The position numbers and the translations under genes are program-made. Under the pieces are notes generated by a model that was given only the letters and a program-made list of their open reading frames with translations, searched no databases and was not told where the DNA came from. This document shows, in pieces, positions 11,851 to 25,246 of a stretch of 64,000 nt of DNA. Origin of the DNA: Icerya purchasi (Eukaryota; Arthropoda; Insecta; Hemiptera; Monophlebidae); the NCBI GenBank assembly GCA_039619475.1, contig CM077116.1:373192294-373256293 (forward strand), in the 5' to 3' direction. Every line of letters starts with the position of its first letter. Within the stretch, counting starts at the first letter, position 1.

Positions 11851-13976
11851 GGCGCCCCACGTACGTTGGGGTAGGAGTGGAGAGGCTATGAAGTTCGCTG
11901 GTGAACTTTGTGGTGCGCTTCATACTCCGTGCGGCTGCCCCCTTCAAAAAAGGTAATGGTTTAAAAGGTTGAGCTGCAGCGATATCTATCAATATAACCG
12001 TTTCCAGGTTTAACTGGAGCTGATTGCGATTAAACGCTTGATTATAAATAACACAATATATGCGAGATGTGGGAAATAATAAATACCGGCATAGTTGAAA
12101 GTAAAAAAATAAACGAAATAAACAAATAAAGCGCATTGTTTATTTATTTACTTCAATACGCATTACCATAACGCTTTTCAGCGTGCTTTTAAGTACGAAT
12201 CTTCTTCTGGTCGGACTAGAATGGTTCTTGATCTGAATCGCTTAGTACGAAAATGACACCGACTACTTTTGTCCATCATTATCAAATTGATTCGTGAATC
12301 ATTCTAATAGCCGTTACGAACGGAACTGGACAGTTTTCGGGCAACGGCCGTATACTATCGTCACGCTTCCCCACACTCCCATGACCTTCTTGATTCGAAA
12401 ATTTAACGAGAAACTCGAAATTAATCGTATTACCCGTTCGTTCACCGTCACCCGGAATAAAATAGGTTATGCACGTAACACGTCCTTTTGATTTGCCGCC
12501 AAGGTGTCACCTCACTCGCTACTAAGGAAGTTTGCGCGCTCCACTTTTTTGGAAGTTACATTAAAATTGTTTCGTTTATAATCTTAAAAATTTATCTATT
12601 AAATTTCGTAAAGTACCTCTCCTTTATCGTCTTTGATTGTATAGCTGTAGCGTATTATTTCCCTATTACATGTGCACATGTGTAGTCCTATTATTTTTCT
12701 GCAGTGTGTTTTTAATTCTATCGGAGTGTACTCTGTATTGTTAATTAATGAGTTATGCCCAGAAGCGCTTTTTTTTTTTTTTTTTTTTTTTTTAAATTGA
12801 GGTATTTATTTTAATTTATTTAAATATAAATTTATACTTACTTTTGTTCGTCAATATGGTGGAAATTTATTTTGAGTAAAAAAAAAAAAAGTCACCTTTT
12901 TAGGCATCCTCTTCAGTCCTTACTTTTTCGCATAGATTAAAATATATAATTCTTGAAAGCCCGATAAATCGAAATCGCCAGCCTTGTATTTATTTCCAGC
13001 AATAAAAGAGAATCCGTGTTTCCATAGAAATGGCAAATAGTCACACACTTAAACTTTAAAAAGGCTACAACTTTAATTTTTACGCTTAAATCTTGCAAAT
13101 CATAAAGACTATATTATTATATATTTACGCGGATTGCGAATAAATCTACTATAAAATGTTCGTTAAAAATTAAAAAAAAAAATATTTAGCCAGTTATTTC
13201 GAAGTACGTTAAATTAGGGGGTGTCCGTTATATGAAGGACCAGCGACTGTGTACAATGACCAATATATAATAATAGGGTTGACCTGTTGAAATAACAATG
13301 CCTAAAAAGTAAAATAACAGGTGTGAGATAGGTATTCTTCTTATAATTTATCCGCAAGATTCCGAGGAACAATTGAGCGTTTCTCAAATTCCCTAACTTT
13401 TTCTTTTATTTCGTCATCGAAACCAGCAATTTTTCAGATTGGCGAGTTCCATTCAAAAAAAAAACATACCATTGCAGGTGTTTAAATGTAAACGGAAATA
13501 AATATAAATGACCGCTTTATTACTTTATATGCGCGCACGTATCTGTTTATATTTTCTAATAGTAATCAAAATAATCCGTAATTTATAAGGGTAAAAAGAC
13601 TTACTACATGTAATAAACATTTACCGTCATTAACTTTTTTATTTCGGTCGCGTCATTGTCATTTTCATTCGCACGGTACCAACCGTCACAACGGAAAAGT
13701 AAAATTAAAGGAACAAAAAAAAAAAACAAGAAACAACTCCATTTCGTTAAAAATAATGCCCAAAAAACATAATTACTGCGATCGCGGCAGTTTAGTAATT
13801 AAGGAAATTACGGGAGAAAAACACAAAGTTAAAAACATTATTAGAATTGCAGCAAACCTACAAGTAGCCGGCTAAAAAATTTAAAAAATAAAAATCTCAT
13901 CACTTTTCTTTCGGCGTACGTTAAGTAATTCATTTTTCCGGTTATATCACTCGGCTTGATTATAAAAATAAAGTTT
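11851..13976. other. no supported gene
   Basis: A GC-richer patch at 11800-12020 may be more of the LINE on the minus strand but could not be read. T-runs occur at 12769-12793. The 114-codon minus frame at 11792-12136 has no recognisable domain. Confidence 0.5.
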
Positions 13977-14041
13977 TCTCTCTCTCTCTCTGTCTCTCTA
14001 TCTCTCTGTCTCTCTATCTCTCTCTCTCTGTCTCTCTCTAT
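13977..14041. repeat. (CT)n microsatellite, interrupted
   Basis: About 65 bp of TCTCTC with G and A interruptions. It gives an artefactual Arg/Glu frame on the other strand. Confidence 0.95.
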
Positions 14042-16835
14042 TGTCACTCACTTACCTGAAAAAGTGTGACGAGACTGGACAAAACGATTCGGAGATAATC
14101 CAATTTAATTCAGACTACTAGTAATAAACTGAGAAAAAGGTTTTTACTAAATGAGCAGTTTTGAGTGCGAGTTGTAATTTAAAATTAATGCGAAGATTTA
14201 AAAGACATAAAAAAAAAAAAACAAAAAAAACCCGGAGTGGTAAACGAGTGCTAAAAATCGTAGCTTGAAAAAACATTTTAAAATTTTGATTTTCGATCGG
14301 TGAGAGAGACTCGCGGAATTTGTTCTCTATTACGATTTGCACTTTTTACGTTCACTCGAACTTTATATCTCGATAAAAATTATTTAACGTTCAAACATTA
14401 ACTTCTTTTTTTTTTCCCTTCCTTCCTTCTTTTTTTGTTGTAAATCACGCTTATCGCGAATCGTACTTTTTCCTCAATTTATGCAAAGTCGCTTCAAGAG
14501 CTTTTCAGCCTAAACAAGCTTCATCGATTTCGGATTTCCATACGAAAGTACGCGGATCAAACATGAACGACGAGAATAATATTCCTTCGCACTCCTGGAC
14601 GATTCCGTCGTTATAAAGCAAAAAAAGCCCTCGAATTTGCATCTCGGACGGAGCGTAAATGACCGTACTTCCAATGTGCTTCTTTTATTTTTCTCCTTTA
14701 ATAATAATACACGCGAATTCTTACTTAATCCGATAATTGCCTTCCACACCCAGCCTAATCAATATCCGACAGACTTATCATCGTCGATTTATCCTTATCT
14801 CCCCCTTTCAACCCAAAATATGCTCTCGTTTAACAACCAGTCTACTATTGTTATGTTCAAAATCAATACTTTCCGATACCATACAGATATTATAGATGTT
14901 TTGAATTCCAAACGGCCGATGCAGAGAGTGCTACTAAATGTATTCTTTTTATCCTACCTGTCACATCTAAACGTTTCCTCATTTGCATCCCTACATTGTT
15001 TATTAATAAAAATACTTAAAATTACATCATAAAAATGAATGGAACAAACGCTGAAGTTTAAATCTTTAGTGTTTAAAGAAGAAATCAGAGGCGAAATTGT
15101 TCGTCGGCCGATCTGTAATTGCAATACAAAAGTTATGATTCAGAGAAGCGTAGTTCCCTGAGACAAACACTGACAACGTGTCTTTCTATCCGGTTTAGTT
15201 TAAATCATCGCGCATTTGTTCTATGCTTTCCTGTGCCAGTGCAGAAAAATTGTCAGATCTATACTTTCGCGAATCGCAATGTAAATAATTCAGCACTCCG
15301 ACACGTTGCTATAGTTCTGCTACGTTTAACGTGACTAGCGAGACGTGACGACGTTTAAATTGAACATTATTAAAATACGTTCTCAACACGGTCCCGATTC
15401 GATAACTTTTGTACAGCGTCCTTCTCCGCATCGTAGATTTGATTCTACTCTATTACGAAGATTTTTGAATGTATTCCCTTTTTCCGATTAATTTCGGATT
15501 ATTAATTTCTGAAAAATCCGGAAAAAACTGGAAAAAACTGGAAAAATATGGAAAAAGGGTTTTAATAAATAACGTCACTTGGTGAAAAAGTTTCGCTAAC
15601 CGAAATAGAAAGTCATAAAATAAGTGTTTCACGCTGTTTAACATTTCGCAATAACGTACCGCGTAATTCAAGTTTTCGTCAGATTCGTGCTCTACCGGTG
15701 GAAAATATTTGAGGCGAATGTAGTCATTGAAAAAAGAGAAAATTGCCGCTTTAATTATTTCTGGCTAGATTTTTTTCGCGTAATTGTCATCTGACGAGTA
15801 AATATTTAAATAATGACTAACGTAAACATTCCGAATTATGTGTATAATACGTAAATAAAGAACGCTTCGGCAGATATATCGTCGACAATTCAGAAGAGCG
15901 AATGGATGTTGGCGTGCGAAGCAAGCGGGTAGTAAAGCTCCCTCTCCAATTATGTACATTAAAAAAAATATATACGTATATATATTCGTAAAAAATGGGA
16001 CCTCTGGAAAGGACACTGTTGTTATACACTGAGCGAAGAGCTAACAAAAGAACAACAAAGACAAGAAAAATAATGGAAAAAGAAAATTAATAAATTGAGA
16101 ACAATCACCGAAGAGAAGAATAACACAAATCGTAAAGTATGAAACAACGGCCGGTAAAAACAATCAGTACAGGTACTTAATGCGGTCGTCTCAGGCAATG
16201 TCGAAACTTGGCCGCCTATCGCAATTAATTACAAAATTAAAATAATCAAAAATTATGCAAATAAAGGAACGATTAACCACAATTATTTATTATTTATCGT
16301 GTAATTCGTGTTGTCAAGTAACTAAAATATAGTTTAAACTAACGGCTCCATTTCTAACGACTTCCGAAGGTATGTGTATCTTTCTCTTTCTCTCTCAAAA
16401 TCTTCTCGCATCGTCTTCGTTCCCCTCCGTTCTTATAAAATGTGATTCTCTAGTCAATTTTAATTCAATTAATATCCCTCTATTTCTAACGTAAATTCTA
16501 TCACAGCTATCTTGGTTTGTGTTCCGGCCGTCGTTCTTTTCACGAAAATATCATTTGCAAAAAAAAAAAAAAAATAACCTGCCACGCAACAGCTTCTTGT
16601 AAGGCTACCGTTCTGTAAAATACAGTAAAAACTCTTAACATTCGCCAGGGATATATTCGAATTTTTTTTTTTTTTTTTTTTTTTTTTTGGCGAGTGGTAA
16701 GTCTTCTTCAGGGATTACGATGAGGACCGAGACGATAAAATACAATCCAACTTATAAGAACTGCTCGAAATTATTTTTTAAAAAAAGCAAAGGCTAATTA
16801 AGTTTTCTTACGAATATAAATGTTGTAATTTATTT
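14042..16835. other. no supported gene
   Basis: The 131-codon plus frame at 14637-15032 has no motif, signal or neighbour to support it. 15505-15556 has a short decayed repeat of CTGGAAAAA. 16656-16688 is a T-run. Nothing else is identifiable. Confidence 0.5.
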
Positions 16836-16947
16836 CACAATATAATATACCGAACACAAATAATAAAATATATACTATAAAATTATAAAACACAAACAGA
16901 AATAATATAACAATATTAAAAAAAAAACCCTAAAAGTTTACAAAAAT

Positions 16948-16981
16948 CGACTAGTTTCGACGAATTACCGGCATCATCAAG
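16948..16981 (-). other. hammerhead-ribozyme-like core (decayed)
   Basis: The minus strand reads TTGATGATGCCGG, a loop, then CGTCGAAACTAGTC. Hammerhead ribozymes have CUGAUGA, stem II, GAAA and a cleavage-site UH such as GUC. Here the first core base is U instead of C, and stem II has a mismatch. Penelope-like elements are known to carry such motifs in their terminal repeats. An opposed half copy (GTCGAAACTAGTCGAT) follows on the plus strand. Confidence 0.35.
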
Positions 16982-17197
16982 ATGTTATTCGTCGAAACTA
17001 GTCGATATTTGTAGTTTTTTTAAAGTTTTTTTTAATACTTCATATAATTTCTGTTTGTCACATAATTTTATGGGGAGAAGTCGAATTGGTTCCCGGATAC
17101 GATTTTGATGGTCGAATTGGTTCCGGTAGATAAACTTGATTTTCAAGTTAGCTGGTCTAATTGGTTCCCCTCGTTCTATGTTGTTGAAGTTTTCTTT

Positions 17198-17200
17198 TTC

Positions 17201-17264
<64 letters not shown>

Positions 17265-17282
17265 TACTATTACTATTACTAT
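17198..17282. repeat. (TTA)n microsatellite grading into (TACTAT)n
   Basis: About 85 bp of TTA repeats, then four ACT/ATT alternations. It lies inside the fold-back element and makes artefactual poly-Leu and poly-Tyr frames. Confidence 0.95.
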
Positions 17283-17960
17283 TTTAACTCCGCTGTACCT
17301 TGCGGCTTCTCAGCTAAAATTTCTAATTGTTACTGCTATTATTGATTGTGTTTTCTTTTATTATTCATTACGTAGTCAGCGAAATTAAACAAATTAAAAA
17401 AGTCTTATGGATATATTTAAAACACTTTTCTCTCGTTTCTTTGCAAGCGATTCGCACATCTATATTGCAAGCTGTCTTCAATATTAATGTATTATTGTTA
17501 TCTATTTCAAAAAAATCTGTGTACTGTAAATGGAAAATAAATAATTGTAAACTCTACATTTACCACTCTTGATGTAGTTTTATAATACTTTACCGATGAA
17601 TGAATGTTCACACAGCTTAACTCCTGCGTACTTATTCACAAATTATATTTCATGTATATATGTTCAAAAAAAAAAAAAATCAAATGTAATGAAAGGTAAA
17701 TTAAACTTAATATTATTTCTTATGCGAAAATCATCGCCACTATCAAAAATATATTTTTTTTTGATTAAATATCACGTTTCATTAAAGTACATAAACCCAC
17801 TGATTCATCAATCATTCTAGTAACAATGAGAACCAATTCGACCACCTAATGTAGTAATTCCAGTTTATTGCGGGAATCAATTCGACCAAATGGGAACCAA
17901 TTCGACCACATCCAATTTTGTGCTATACATTTTATTATTCGTGTTCGGCATATTATTATG

Positions 17961-20816
17961 AATTAACACAACTTTATGAGATAAATATATGTACAGTGCT
18001 GATAATTAACGAAAAATACGTCTGAAAATAAGTTTAAAATAATCATATCCTTTCGGAAAATAGCTGTGTCGTTTTTTCTCGCTGCTGTTATAAAAAAAAA
18101 TTATGATACGTCGGTTAATCGTATTACTATTTTATCGCATTCATATAAACTGAGGATGTTAAAGAATTCAACGCTGTCTGCTTGTTTTGCAATCTAAAAA
18201 TAAAAATGAATTTCAGTATTTTACTGAACCAATATAATGATCTAGATTCAAAAATAAATTTTTCCCGACCGTTCGTGATTTTTCCTATAGCTCCATCGAA
18301 GTTGCTCGGTTTTTTTGAGTATATTTCACGAAATCTCCTCTTCCGACCAGCGAATTTTTTAAATTCTTACATTTCGAAAAATAAAAACCATTTTCAGCGC
18401 AAAAATGTGTTATGAAATGCACATAGCGGCTTATTCGGCAGATAATTTAGACGGGAACAGGTGTAAATTCCGGTACTCCGTGTGAAGGATTTCATTTTTA
18501 GAAACAGAAAAGCTCGCATCGTTATAACCTACGAATCGATATTGTATTAATTTACGATATAAATATCACCGGCTGGTAAATAACCTGGCCCGTTCTCTAT
18601 TTTGTAATCTTAAGTTAAGCACGTGTTGACACGTCGACGAGAGCCGCGATAGTAGTAAACGAGCAAAGCGAAGATAGCGTCGATGAGGAGAGAGTATCAA
18701 CAGAGATAGTGACGTCTCAATATTAGCGAAGAACGATAAAGCGTTTCAGCTAACGCACCGGTATATTCGACCGCCGGTAGATGTTAATTAAAAAATGCAC
18801 GTTGTTTTCACAGAAAATTCTCTGGGCTAAAAATATTCTATTTAACGAAAAATAAAAAAAGTACCCAGATAATGTAATGCGCACGAAATAAATAAAATTA
18901 TGTACACGGCGAATTTCATCATTTATATGAAGAGTTAAGAAGACACCTGGAGGAAAAATTTTATTCATATTTACGAATGAATATTTCAACTTTTGTGATT
19001 ATATTTTACAAAATATTTTTGTGCTGGAAAAGAATTTAAATTAATTAAAATAAAAAAAGGAAAGACAAGGTTCATTATCAAAAAAATTTTAAGCAGAAAA
19101 TTAATTTTTAATCATCAGCTTGAAAATATTTAAATCATTTTTGAAATAAATTATTACAATTCTTTGAAAATATGTATAATAGTTTGTTGGTATATACGGG
19201 ATAAAATTAAATAAATTAATGGTATTTTTCGTCTTTAACTCGATTTAATCCGATGGGTGGGGTAACTTTATTAATAAATTTATATTTATGTTCTTTATAA
19301 ATATTACCAATTTTTTTAACGATTTATTTTTTACTCGTATATATTATTGACAAATTTTGTTTTTGTAAATAAACTATATTCAGTTGTAGTATACATAATT
19401 TTTTTCCTCATTAAATTTAAAGTTCATATATTATAAAATATTCATTATGTCAAATATATATAAGAACTTATGATAAAATAAACCCATATTGCTTCCAAAA
19501 AATAAATATTACGGTAACTATGGTAATAGAAATTTCTATTTCGAAAACTAGTCGTTTTTGTTTCTAAAACATTTAACACAATAAAAGGTTTTTAATGTCC
19601 CGGTCATAAATTTTCTCACATGGAAATTGTATTAAATCGTCCATTTATAATTTATAGTTAGAAAGTATGTACTCAAACGTTTTTAAATCAAATGTTAATA
19701 CACACACTTACTTGTAGATTTCATTTCATTAGCTACTTTATCCCAGAGTTTATCTAAAATAAAGCGGTTGGTTATGGTTATCATTTTGTTGATCCCAAAG
19801 TGGTTTTCGAATGAAAACACTACTAATTAGCAATTATTTATTCATTTCCGTATAATTTTAGTAAAAAATTATAAGATTTGAAAATATTAATTTAAGACAT
19901 ATCTCTAAAACTAAGTAATAAATTGTACCGACTTTTTAAACGAGTCATTGACAGTGAAGAAAACTGATTTGTATGCAAATATCACAGAAAACATATTTCA
20001 TGGTTTCCCAGAAGATTATTAAGTAAAGATCGAATAAAAATAATTACACACACACTGCTTTTTCTTTCGAGAATATGTGCCCGGTTATTTACAGGATGTA
20101 TGAGAATTTCTTGCAATCGGCGAACGCGACAACATGTCACAGTATGCTGAAACTGATAGTCCGGTTGTGGGCCGTGGCGAAAGAACGGAAGGGATTGAAA
20201 TAGCGGCGAATTACTTTGAATTCTCCAGTTTTGGTCGTTGATGATGGATCTGTCGCGATCATCTTTGACATTATATTCACTTCCGTAATAAGCCATGCCT
20301 TTTAATTTCGTTGCTTGACTCTTATATCGCAGCTCTCTTCGACGTGCCACTATGTGCTTAAATCGGACAACGGAAAACCGTGATTACATGCGAACACTAG
20401 AATTCGAATTAACGCGACAAAAGTTTTGAACGACAATCCTGTTCTATTCCGGTATTAAAACGAGAAAATCGAATATCGTTGAAAATCTCACCGATATTCA
20501 AAATCTTTTTCTACAATCTTTCGTAAGCGTTTCTTCAATTTCCGTTTTGATTAATGCTTGAGCGTTTGTCAGCCGCTTTCATGCATCTTTATAGCCATGT
20601 TGCTTCAATAATCTACCTATCTGTTGTCTCCAGAGGCTGGTCACCGTCGTTTTCTTCTTTGTGCTAGTTGCGAGGGATTCCTTATGGATTACTAGCTATT
20701 TTATTTTCAGAAATTTCAGGATACCTTATTTCCTAATACTCGCGTAAATTACCTGTCTCTAAACTCTCATGTCCATTCCGATTCATTGCCATAGATTCCT
20801 TTTTTAGATTACCGCT
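17961..20816. other. no supported gene; one weak minus-strand frame
   Basis: The best open frame is 122 codons on the minus strand, 20350 down to 19982. Its first 60 residues are basic and hydrophilic and less AT-biased than the surroundings, but I see no domain, splice site or neighbour to support it. A GC-richer patch at 18600-18720 is unexplained. The rest is AT-rich. Confidence 0.4.
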
Positions 20817-20920
20817 TCTCTAAATTCCCTTCTACACTTCTCACTCCGCCATTCTTTATACTTGCCTCTCTAAATTCCCTTCTACACTTCTCACTCCGCC
20901 ATTCTTTATACTTGCCTCTC
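20817..20920. repeat. 50-bp tandem duplication
   Basis: Two essentially identical 50-bp units, each containing TAAATTCCCTTCTACACTTC and CCGCCATTCTTTATACTTGC. Their identity indicates a recent local duplication. Confidence 0.95.
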
Positions 20921-21076
20921 TTAGATCCTCGAACCACATTATTTCCGATCACCGTTCGTTTTGTTTCTTCCGAAAAAGCTTTTGTGTCTTTTTTTTTTCT
21001 CATTTGCTTTTTCTCCTCGCTACCTCTTTCAAAACCCATTTTCTTTATAGCACCGAGTTAAATCGATTGCGCGATT

Positions 21077-21090
21077 CCCCCCCCCCCCCC
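21077..21090. repeat. poly-C run
   Basis: About fourteen C in a row, unusual in such AT-rich DNA and prone to length change. Confidence 0.9.
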
Positions 21091-21993
21091 GGGATAAGGA
21101 AAAATTTCTATGGAAAAAACGGTTATTCGCTCTTTCAATAATAAGCTCTAAGAAACCCCGGGAAGGGTTTTAAGTAGAATCTTCATTCGAACTCGTGACT
21201 TTTCGGAAGGGGAGATTAGTTAATACATGTCGACAGGCCTTATTGGTTCGGCTTCACTTTTTAAACTTTTTCCCTTCTTTCTCGTCTATAAAAAACGGAA
21301 ACAGCAACAAGTGTTGTAACTCCGATTAGCTCTCTTCCGGAACACACAGGGCACCACTGCAGCTAACAAAGCGCAAATGTCGTTCGAATTATTTCTCGAG
21401 TTTATTTAAATATATGCCATACGTAAATTTTTAAATATTACAAGCGCCCTACGTCGAAATTAAACCTTTTTTGCCTTTCGCAGCTGCGACTCGATCAGTC
21501 TGGCTTCTCTACTGAAAGCTACTCTCGTATTAAAAAGCCACTCGGCAAAGCGCAAACAATAAAATTAAATAATTGGTACATTTTTATTTTTACTTTTTTT
21601 GAAACACCGTACAGTTTTAAAAAAATGTACCCTTAATTTGCCGAATCATTCCGAAAATCGAAAATAAAATTTCTCCGATACATTTCTCCAAGTATGGAAA
21701 AACCAAAAAAAAAAAAAAAAAAAAAGAAACATTCGATAAAATAAATAATACAGTTTTTATTATATTCCCATTCGTGTCATTCTAATTCACAGGTTATGTT
21801 ATAAAATTAATAAAATTATTCGCGCCTTCAGAAAGTTTTATTATCGACGTTGATTGATTAATTCTAAAAATTTTATTCAAACCAGTTTCCAATTACAGCA
21901 CGTTTTGTTGCAAGCTTAAACTCTTTAACTGATCATTACGCTGCATCGTGCGGTAATATCGATGGACGGCCCAAAAATAATACATTTTACAAT

Positions 21994-21995
<2 letters not shown>

Positions 21996-22027
<32 letters not shown>
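21996..22027. repeat. (CA)n microsatellite
   Basis: About sixteen CA units, 110 bp upstream of the candidate exon. Confidence 0.95.
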
Positions 22028-22032
<5 letters not shown>

Positions 22033-22139
22033 AGCACTCTAAAACCGTAAAGGCTGGTTGTGCTGTAGGTTTGCACGTGCAAAAAGCAGCACACCTGATT
22101 TGATTTCCAGATCTTGTCATTGTTTTCGTGTTTTTACAG

Positions 22140-22202
22140 GTAACACTAAAGCGGACACGGAACTGAGAATAGTTGACAGCACAGACCTCAGCAGCTTAGC
22201 CG
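22140..22202 (+). CDS. candidate 63-bp internal exon, phase 1-1
   Basis: A pyrimidine-rich run ending TTTTTACAG precedes 22140, and a strong donor, GTAAGT, follows 22202. Between them only one frame is open: skipping two bases it reads NTKADTELRIVDSTDLSSLA with one base left over. The 63-bp length is a multiple of three, so the exon could be included or skipped without changing frame. It is clearly richer in G and C than its flanks. I do not recognise the protein. Phase 1-1 small exons are frequent in extracellular modular proteins, but that is only suggestive. It may instead be a chance pairing of splice-like sites. Confidence 0.42.
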
Positions 22203-25200
22203 GTAAGTACGGAAAATGGCGCGCACGCTGATTTCGTTGTTTTATTTCTTTTTGCTCCTACCGTTAAAATACTAGCAATTAAGCAATTAATGCGGAAAAT
22301 TTTAGTCAAAGGTGCGATAAATATCGAATGGCTAAGCGCGAACTAAACCTTTTGAAGCAGTTGTTCTTTTTCAGCGAAATGGGACCTTTGTCCACTTTCT
22401 GAACCTTGCTCACTACTGTATTCCGCGCGAATCAGTTGGCATAAAATAAACCAAAGGTGAAAGCCAAGTTTTAAAAAAAAAAAAAACGCAAAAAATAATT
22501 TTTATAAAAAAGTAAATAATTGTCATAAAAACTTCTGTTCACATCCCCCTTCACCTTTCTATGCTGCTTTCTTCTGCAGCAGCTGAAAACGCACTCTTGC
22601 GGTTCGATTACACGAACGTTTACAATGTTCCGAGCGATGGTGGTCTCTATAGATCTGCACCTAGATTAACTTTTGAATCATAATTCACTGTTTTTCACCG
22701 GCGAATAACTCTGGTTTAGAAGCAAGTGTCCGTTATTGCGAACATCGGTGTAATAAATCGTTCAAATAATACTATTTAAGCTGTATTATGGATGTTTAAA
22801 AGTTTAGTATGCTGAACGACTCCATTTTGACCTTGTTTTTTTCTTCGTTATCGTGTGATACCTGTAAAATTAATTATTATTACATCACGCACATTTATTT
22901 CGAATAGTTTTTAAAATTATCCGGTACTATTACGTGAAAAACGTTGTAAAAATAGACGAAGAATAAAAATAGCTCGGATAATATGTGAAGTTTTCTCACA
23001 ATTGTGTAGTGTCTAAACTGCACGAGGCGTTCAATTAAGTTAAAAAACAGTTCACTTATGAAATTCGAACTAACAATCTAATGTGCATGTCAGCTTATGA
23101 TAGTACTAAAACCCATTACAGAGACTGCACATTTCTTTATCACATCACTTATTATAATCCATATGCCTATTTATAATATTTTACACGCAAAAAAAAAAAA
23201 AGAAGAAAAAACAACAGAAAAAAAAGAAAAAAGAGCGGTGCGATTGTATCCCATCGCAAACAGCGTAAAATAAGTTATTATCCTTTAAAGACGTTTTTAT
23301 TATTGAACTGGCCGCAGAAATTCTTCCAGGAGAGAAGTTGTTTTGATGGATTTTAGGAATGTGTTTCTAAAGTAACCTCTACGTACGTATAAGACCGATC
23401 CCTGACTTTTAATTCACGGTCACTATTTGGGCCTAGAGGAAAGAAGGGGACTTGAATCTAAATATTTTCAAAAACTATACCTGTGTTTCTTGCGATTAAC
23501 AAAGTCCGTTTAAGTATGACCCCAATTATAGTCATTCAATTTTGAAAACAAATCGAACGATGTAGTTACTGGTTTTTGGCGTGAATGTTCGATGAGCCCT
23601 CTAATTATTATCACTTTGCTACCGTTACGTCGCATCCGTAATTTTTAATAAACGTGACGTTTTATATGTGTTTACTTCGATACTTACGACACGTTTACAC
23701 TCTTGCTTGTAAGGTACGCTATTTTGGTTTTGTTAACTGTCCGTCGCATTCTAATATTTTCATCAACTTTGAAATTATAATAATTACGCAAATACAAAAT
23801 AATTCATGTACCTCTATTTTTTTTTGGTAACCGATAATATTTATCCAGTTCCGCAATCAGAGTGCGCAAGATGTACACACAAACATTTGAAACTTAACTC
23901 CACTTTTCTAAAGTCTAAAATTTAAAATCCTACCGGTTAATTATACTACACCGGTGATTTTTAAGGGAATTGGCTGACTGGTAATTTCAAAGGTAATTAA
24001 GGAAAACACGTCGACCCGTAACTGGAAAAAAAAACAGATCATTTCTTTGCGACGACCCTAACACATAGGCCAACTCATCAGCGACGATAGCCTTTTATTC
24101 CGGCTATGAGAGCTGGTAAAAAACTTGATCATTCTCGACCGGTAAATAACTAACTCACTTACGGACCACCGGTTATTAATTAAAACAAATAAGAAAACTT
24201 ACATGAAAAGTAATTTTGTAATGTAATAGCCCACATATCTCTCAAAGGCCAGAAACGTTTTATCGATATACTAAATTGCTTACAGAAAAAAGTAAGAACT
24301 AATATGATATAAATTTTTTTTCCTACCCTGGGCGCTCCAGCGACCTTGACCCAACAACATGAAAAATTAGGAGATAGAACTAAATAGCCAGGCGGTCAGA
24401 AATGAAAAAAACAAAGGACAGCAGCAACGGAATAACTGAAGTCAATGGGAAGGAAAGGATATTATAGGTAGTGTTAAAAAGAGTAGGAAGACACAAAACA
24501 AAAAGAGTTTATAATATGCGAATATAGTAAATATTAAATTTTATTCAGGAGAAGAAACTTTTTGAGTTTTGAACAATTTCGGGATAAAGCCATAATGATG
24601 CAAACATTTTTAATTACTCGTATGTGTACACATTTAAAGCAATGCCGCGTAAAAAATATATCACGATGATCAAAATGAGAATGTTTTGAATTTATTATTA
24701 TACGAATGTAAATTTTTAATTGCTCTTATTAAATTTAATTAACTAATTCCCATTTCTATTTCTTACTAATTTAATTTCTCATTGATAAATTAAATTTACA
24801 AATATGTATTCTATTATAAAGACATTTAACTTGTGTATGTGTATTCCCAATTATGTAAATAAAATAGCAATAATGCGGTCAATATAATTTAATATTTTTC
24901 TGTGAAAGTAAATAATAATTAATAATAATTCGTGTTTTTGACACAGCCCAATGAAATTCGCGAACTGTCATCTTTAATTGGTATTTATTAACGAGTTTTT
25001 ACCGGCTCGAGAGAAAATAAACAACAAAATTTTGGTGTGTTCAGTGTAGGGTAGAGAATAGGTTGAGAAACGTACTGATGTTGAAATTATTCACTTTTAT
25101 AAGATTTATCGAGTATCTATCTTGGTGGTCGGAGCTATTAGTTAATCGTTTCGGTTTTACCAGTTGGCCAATTAATCAGAGACGCATTTTAGTATATGTG

Positions 25201-25246
25201 TACCCTAAAATCGTTACCAGTTGGCATCCGCCCATTTTTAAGATAA
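22203..25246. other. no supported gene
   Basis: AT-rich, with A-runs near 23190. If the exon at 22140-22202 is real, this is intron. No second exon could be picked with confidence. Confidence 0.5.

Larger units (their letters stand above)
16836..17960. mobile_element. fold-back element with subterminal motif arrays
   Basis: About 1.1 kb. The left end reads CAATATAATATACCGAACAC; the right end in reverse reads CATAATAATATGCCGAACAC, and both continue AATAATAAAAT. Inside the left end is a palindrome of about 200 bp (16872-17075). GTCGAATTGGTTCCC-like motifs occur three times forward (about 17080, 17111, 17155) and three times reversed (about 17828, 17872, 17892), facing one another. The interior is a (TTA)n tract and low-complexity DNA with no transposase. 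Foldback and some Mutator-like elements have this architecture, but the family is not identified. Confidence 0.72.

Noticed and set aside
14637..15032. 131-codon plus-strand frame, one of the longest in the window
   Set aside because: No motif, ordinary AT-rich composition and no splice or promoter context. Frames of this length are expected by chance in 64 kb.
17105..17345. Overlapping poly-Leu and poly-Tyr frames
   Set aside because: They come from a (TTA)n microsatellite.
19982..20350. 122-codon minus-strand frame
   Set aside because: Its composition is slightly better than background, but no recognisable domain or supporting neighbour. Mentioned only as weak.
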